Shown here piece after piece: positions 59,091-64,000 of a stretch of 64,000 bases of DNA. The notes beneath the pieces are model-generated. The model had not been told where the DNA came from. It did not search any database and saw only the letters and a list, made by a program, of their open reading frames with translations. A program made the translations under genes and the position numbers. The stretch is from Thysanoteuthis rhombus (lineage: Eukaryota; Mollusca; Cephalopoda; Oegopsida; Thysanoteuthidae): contig OY735207.1 of NCBI GenBank assembly GCA_963457665.1, positions 42,361,007 through 42,425,006 of the forward strand. Reading direction: 5' to 3'. The first letter of the stretch is position 1; each line of letters begins with the position of its first letter.

Positions 59091-59173
<83 letters not shown>

Positions 59174-59200
59174 AAGAAGAAGAAGAAGAAGAAGAAGAAA
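59071..59200. repeat. (AAT)n tail of copy G followed by (AAG)n
   Basis: About 74 bases of AAT run directly into about 56 bases of AAG. ORFs of poly-Asn and poly-Lys here are artefacts. Confidence 0.95.
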
Positions 59201-59878
59201 AAGAAAAAGTTCATCAGTCGAATTTCAAGTGTAAAAATACTTTCTAAAAGTAAACGGTGCGTTCTGCGATGAAAATCAAAAAAGAATTTGTGTGTCACTC
59301 ATCAGAGTTCGAGTAACGTGGAGCCTTTAAAAAAAGAGAGAATATGATTGAAAAAGTGAAATGTGTGTTCCGTCAAGGAAAACGTAATCTAAATTGTAAG
59401 TCACACATTAATGTTACAATAAAGGTGGTTTATTTCTAAAACTTTGGTAAACAATTACCAGAGAGTTCATGGTAAATGCGAGCGAGTTCGCCAAAATTAT
59501 CATTGAAGCCATCTGGTTCATGAGCTTTAGCCATAACATCCAAACACTCGCGTGAACGTCAGGGCTTCCCTCCACTAATAATAATGATAATAATGACAAT
59601 AACAATTATAATAGTAATAATGATAATAGGGCAATGCCAGTTTTGTTTCAGTGGTACGAAACTAAAAAATTAGGATTTATAAAAAAAAGATCTTTAAATA
59701 AAAAATGGCTTCTACTTTAGAAGTCCAAGTAGTCAACTGGTATATAAAATTCAAAGGTCTTGCTCCCCATCACGCATTGAAACCATCAGATATTAATCAA
59801 AGATCAATCATGACTCACTGCAGTCTTCCCAGAGACCCTAATATATCAAAAAGCAAGGCTTTATCGATCATCTCTCAG
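59201..59878. other. Spacer, nothing recognised
   Basis: No supported gene. A loose AATGATAATAAT patch lies at about 59575-59630. Confidence 0.42.
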
Positions 59879-59975
<97 letters not shown>

Positions 59976-60008
59976 AACAAGAACAACAATAATAATAATA
60001 ATAATATG
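59879..60008. repeat. (CAT)n, (CAA)n, (AAT)n compound tract
   Basis: About 55 bases CAT, about 42 bases CAA and then about 20 bases AAT, immediately upstream of copy H. Poly-His/poly-Gln frames are artefacts. Confidence 0.95.
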
Positions 60009-61635
60009 ATAAAAAATGTGCAATCATGGTAATGCACAAAGGAAGGCTTACAATGACTGAAGGAATCGAACTCCCGTACAACAGTGAGATCAGAGCACTG
60101 ACCGCACAAGACCGATACAAATACCTGGGCGTCCTTGAATGTGGCACGATGAAACGGGAAGAGATGAAGGAGAGAATGAAGAAAGAATACCTTGGAAAGA
60201 TAAGGAAAATATTAGAGACCAAATTAAACAGCAGAAATCTAATAAAAGGAATGAACACCTGGGCTGTATCAGTAGTTAGATACACAGGACCATTTCTAGG
60301 ATGGACAAAGGAAGAACTCCAATCAATGGACAGGCGAACAAGGAAACTTATGACAATGCATAAAGCTTTACACCCTAGAGATGACACAGATAGACTATAC
60401 GTTAAGAGAAAAGAAGGTGGCAGGGGGCTCTTCAGCATAGAGGACTGTGTCCAGAGAGCTAAAGCCGATCTAGAAAAGTATATGCAAGCAAACAGTGAAG
60501 AAATCATAAAGAGTGCACGAAACAGCGCAACAAACAACAAAGTAGAAAACAATGGAACAGTACAGCAAACAAGAAAAGAAAGATGGGAAGAGAAAAAAAA
60601 TGTATGGCGAGTTTAAAAGGCAGATACAAGATGTAGCAGATGAGAAATCATGGACGTGGTTACGAAAGGGAAACCTTAAGAGAGAAACAGAATCGCTCAT
60701 TATGGCAGCCCAAAACAAAAGCATAAGGACAAACTACATAAAAACAAAAATCGACAGAACATAGACAAACAGCAATGCTGCATGTGCGGTGAAAGAGATG
60801 AGACAGTAAACCACATAACTAGTGAATGTAGTCAACTCGCCCAGAAGGAGTATAAGCATAGACACGATAGAGTAGCAACGATGATACACTGGGAACTAAG
60901 CAAACAAATGGAATTCAACCATGTGGAAAAGTGGTATCAGTACAAACCAGAGGCAGTTTTGGAGAATGACAACCACAAACTATTCTGGGACTTTGGCATC
61001 CAAACTGACCACCTCATCCAGGCAAGAAGACCGGACTTGGTAATTGTAGACAAGAAAAGGAAGACCTGCCAAATAGTAGACGTTGCTGTACCTGCAGACC
61101 ATAGAGTAAAAAGGAGAAGAGTGAAAAACAGGAAAAATACCAGGACCTAGCAAGAGAATTGTGGAAGCTGTGGAACATGAAAGCCAGGGTAGTACCGGTC
61201 ATAGTGGGTGCACTAGGAACTGTCCCAAAAACGCAGAGGGTGAGACTGGAGGAGATCGGGATAAGGGGAAGGATTGAGACTGTACAGACCACAGCACTAC
61301 TGGGAACTGCACGGATACTGAGGAAAGTGCTAGAAATATAAGGACTGCAACGCTAACTGTCAATAGTGACCCAACAGAGGAAGGGAAATGAAAGCGGAAA
61401 CTCAAATTGTAGCACTGACATGATAGGCGAAAGAGAGAGGAGACGTTAGCCGAAGACCTGAGGAGACTTATTGTCATTCAGCCTTCAGTGATAACCACTG
61501 GGCAACCGGTGTGAAACTGTAAATCGCAGTATTACTGCGACCTATGAGTACTAGGAGAGGAGGGCTGGAGACTTGAGGAGACTTGCTGTCACTCAAACTC
61601 CAGCGGTTACCACCAGGCAACTCGTGTGAAATCCA
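60009..61635 (+). pseudogene. R4/Dong-like LINE, 5'-truncated copy H
   Basis: Begins just after motif C, at KCAIMVMHKGRLTMTEGIEL. The frame 60026-60616 runs through QDRYKYLGVLECGTMKREEM, GMNTWAVSVVRYTGPFLGWT, MDRRTRKLMTMHKALHPRDD and VQQTRKERWEE. A short frameshift leads to 60552-60764. After one stop, frame 60782-61150 has the zinc motif CX2CX8HX4C (CCMCGERDETVNH) and the endonuclease with intact RRPDLVIVDKKRKTCQIVDV. A frameshift at about 61110 precedes the last block (61159-61341, to LRKVLEI and stop). The 3' UTR runs to about 61635 and ends in AAAC/CAAC-rich sequence, not (AAT)n. It is one of the few copies with a complete zinc-endonuclease core. Confidence 0.87.
61449..61629 (+). promoter_or_regulatory. 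Structured 3' UTR modules, copy H
   Basis: Module 1 at 61449-61515 has one mismatch in the outer stem (GCCGAAG/CTTCAGT) and an intact CACTGG-GCAA-CCGGTG hairpin. Module 2 at 61563-61629 has a perfect outer stem. A perfect CGCAGTATTACTGCG palindrome lies between them. Confidence 0.6.
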
Positions 61636-61668
61636 AAAAAAACAACAAAAAAACAAAAAAAAACAAAC

Positions 61669-61700
<32 letters not shown>

Positions 61701-62180
61701 CCACCACCACCACCTGTATATTAATAGTCGTAAGCACCATTTCCATGGAATTCTCGGCACATCGTTTGTCAAGTAGAAAACGAGGGACAGAAAAAAATAG
61801 AATAAAGAGGAGAAGAGTGGTATGCTGACTGCGCCATTGGCGTTGGTTATCGTTTGCATCTATGGAATGGAGTGAAAGAAAGGAAGCAGGAAGTAGGAGT
61901 AAAAAAGGAGGATAGGAGGAAGAAAACAAGACAGAAAAAAAAAGTGAAGATGAAACACTTCTTTACCAACCCCCAAAGTTTTGATTTTACGCTCCCTTTT
62001 GTGTTAAACATCTTTGCAGAAAAATGAATGATGGTCGAAATCTGTGAGAATTTATTCAGATATTTTCATTAGAATTTTAAATTCCCTTAATGATTTTTTT
62101 TCTAACTTATTCACGAATAATTCAAATAATAAAGTTAACTGTTTCAATGACATCAGTGGCAGTCACTACCTAGCAAGGTA
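61636..62180. other. Spacer starting with (CAA)n and (CAC)n
   Basis: AAAC, CAA and CAC repeats occupy 61636-61713. The rest is AT-rich and unrecognised. Confidence 0.45.
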
Positions 62181-62367
62181 ATAAGTATAAATATTTGTTT
62201 TTCTCTTCGGCGAACTACTTTATCTAATTATTCTTATTGGTAATATCTCGTCCTTGCTGGTCAAGTCAGTTTGAAAACAGAGTTGACCAGCAAAGTCAAG
62301 ATATCGCCGATAAAAAAATTGAATAAAGTAGGACGTTTGTCAGGAAAAAAACAAATATTATACTTAT
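62181..62367. mobile_element. Palindromic MITE-like element of about 187 bp
   Basis: The left arm ATAAGTATAAATATTTGTTT is mirrored by the right arm AAACAAATATTATACTTAT. CTTTGCTGGTCAACT-type sequence recurs inverted around the centre (about 62260-62310). The arms extend nearly to the middle with moderate mismatch. No transposase was found. Confidence 0.6.
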
Positions 62368-62899
62368 GAAAATAGAGAGAGAGAGAGAAAGGAAGGAAGG
62401 GAAGGAGAAAGCGTGTGAAACATTTGTCTGAATATTATGATTTTTTATACCATCATTCGTACTGGAAAAAAAAATAACTGACAGTAATTCAAGAATATAA
62501 TTAAATAAAATATTTTTTGATGGTTATTTTGAGATTTGTTTTTCTGGGAATAAATTATGAAATTCATTGGAATGTTCTTCTGTTTCTTGAATTATCGCTA
62601 CCCGATCACAACTAAACTTACGCACGTATCATTTATTTACTTATTCTAAATAAAAAAAAGTTTTGAGTTCGAGTGGTCGTTATTGGACTATGGTCATTCA
62701 TTTATATTTGTAACTGCAATGATAATTTGATAGCTTTATGAACGACTTTAATTTATCAAGATATAATGAATCAATATTTTTTAGATTTGAACCAAACGTT
62801 ACGTATTTTATCAAAAATACCTCACAACAAACAGCTTTAACTATTTACATTACATATCATCACTGACATTGCTCTTGCCATGATCCTCTGCGCGAGTTC
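62368..62899. other. AT-rich spacer, nothing recognised
   Basis: Short AG and AAGG repeats lie at about 62374-62405. No gene was recognised. Confidence 0.45.
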
Positions 62900-63125
62900 T
62901 ATGTTGGTTCTCACTTCGTTTTTTTAATTTCCATATTTCGCAACCCCAAGCCATATGTGCTCTTCAATAAGTCTCTATTCATATCAAAAGATTTCCGGCC
63001 GTTCGGTCCTCCTTTTACTTTTTTTACCTGTCTAAGGTAAATTAATTCATCGATCCAGCCCTGCAGTCTTTTTGTGGACTCTAGCATTACTTTTGTCATT
63101 GTTCTGTTCATCTTTAAACCCACTT
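62900..63125 (-). pseudogene. Short LINE fragment, RTE-like, different from family A
   Basis: The minus-strand frame reads MGLKMNRTMTKVMLESTKRL, matching the GLKMNxxKTKVM block that follows motif C in RTE-like reverse transcriptases. WIDELIYLRQV, the YIYLGQ-equivalent, follows. FDMNRDLLKS may continue it. Only about 70 codons survive. Confidence 0.5.
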
Positions 63126-63244
63126 TTTTTTCTTACTTTGCCTATTTAGATAAGTGAAAGTGTTCTGTAATTTTTTTTCCTTTGCAATAAAAAGCAATAG
63201 AAAATTCATATGGAAGTAAACATCAAAAGATTTTAAATACTAAT

Positions 63245-63362
63245 ACTACTACGGCTGCTGCTGCTGCTGCTACTACTACTACTACCAATAATAATAATCA
63301 TAATCATCATCAGCAGCCGCCTTTTAGCGTCTGTTGTTGGGCATAGACCTTCCCCAGGACCT
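63245..63362 (-). mobile_element. RTE family A LINE, 3' tip and tail (copy 13, minus)
   Basis: On the minus strand, GTCCTGGGGAAGGTCTATGC matches the family A 3' end (LGKVYxQxxT). It is followed by a mixed trinucleotide tail (GCT, ACT, AAT and CAT units on plus at 63250-63310). Only about 60 bp of element remain. Confidence 0.7.
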
Positions 63363-64000
63363 CATTTAATGAATAAATCAATAAATGAAAAGTTTTTTTT
63401 TGTATTTTAATCTATTTTCCCCGCAAGCTTAGTTCTAATGATGGATTTTAAGTCAATTGATTACCGTGGTATTGAAGCTACTTAATTTGGACACAAGAGC
63501 ATACAAATTTGGACTTGCGCAGCAGGAGGCATCTGGCAACTCTTGTCGCAGGTTTAATGTAAGGTCTCTGCGAATGACAATCCGACTTAACATTGAAATG
63601 TTTAAACTCAAGCCTCATTTCAACACCTAATATATGCATGATTCAGAGTTAGTCTCTCTCTCCGAATCCAACAATATGCACGAGGTTGGAATAAGTCCCT
63701 CTCACAAAGAGGAATCGGAATCAATAAACTGATAAATTGGAACAGTTCAGGATTAGGTTCGTTTCTTCATATTCGAGATGAGAAAAATTCTAAAGAAAAT
63801 TGGGTAGATATTCAGTTGAACAAAATGGTGTATTTTTTTAAATGGAAATGAATTACTCATTTTTTTTATGCATATATATTTTCAATGTAAACTTGAGATG
63901 GGTAGTTTGATAAATAGGTAGAAAGAGATGGGAAAATATTGTTAAGTAGTTTACTGAAGCAGTAGGAAGAGAGGCGGTAAAGGGGAGTTATGTAGTTTAA
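63363..64000. other. AT-rich spacer, nothing recognised
   Basis: No supported feature to the end of the window. Confidence 0.45.

Noticed and set aside
59932-60552. 206-codon minus-strand open frame
   Set aside because: Antisense shadow of copy H plus translation of the (CAT)n/(CAA)n tract. The plus-strand frame carries the recognisable LINE blocks.

Overview
What it is: an AT-rich, gene-poor stretch of a eukaryotic, almost certainly invertebrate, nuclear genome. I see no convincing host protein-coding exon, rRNA or intact tRNA gene. The window is a graveyard of transposable elements set in microsatellites: about 25 (TA)n tracts, plus (CA)n, (AG)n, (ATCT)n, (TTC)n, (ATG)n and (AAT)n. The mix of RTE-type LINEs, restriction-like-endonuclease LINEs, Tc1/mariner remains, tRNA-derived SINEs and long (TA)n tracts makes me lean to a mollusc, perhaps a coleoid cephalopod. 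That is an inference from style, not from a diagnostic gene. Layout: 1-15 kb holds many dead copies of one RTE-clade LINE (family A) whose 3' ends carry (ATG)n-like tails, a Tc1 transposase fragment, an internally deleted mariner and a tRNA-like SINE. 15-29 kb is mostly unique AT-rich sequence with (TA)n tracts, a second SINE copy, a 365-bp fold-back element with tRNA-like arms, a fragment of an unusual reverse transcriptase, diverged tandem repeats, one more RTE copy and a mariner fragment. 29.3-31.5 kb is a long but broken LINE of a second RTE-like family. 34.0-41.7 kb is a minus-strand, head-to-tail chain of R4/Dong-like LINEs, each separated from the next by an (AAT)n tract. 42.5-43.8 kb is a roughly 50-bp satellite. 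46.2-48.8 kb is the fullest RTE family A copy, with 5' leader, endonuclease, deleted reverse transcriptase and 3' end. 52.6-53.6 kb and 57.5-61.6 kb are plus-strand chains of the same R4/Dong-like family, again joined through (AAT)n. The last 2 kb hold a palindromic MITE-like element and two small LINE scraps. How the parts relate: the R4/Dong-like element appears to insert into (AAT)n and to end in (AAT)n, so each insertion leaves a landing site for the next. Its 3' UTR carries a duplicated module that folds the same way in both copies: a 7-bp stem, a 5-bp stem and a 6-bp hairpin usually capped by a GNRA tetraloop. Compensatory base changes between the two modules support the fold. This is the most interesting signal in the window and could be the RNA recognised by the element's reverse transcriptase. 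All elements seen are broken by frameshifts, stops, truncation or catalytic substitutions.
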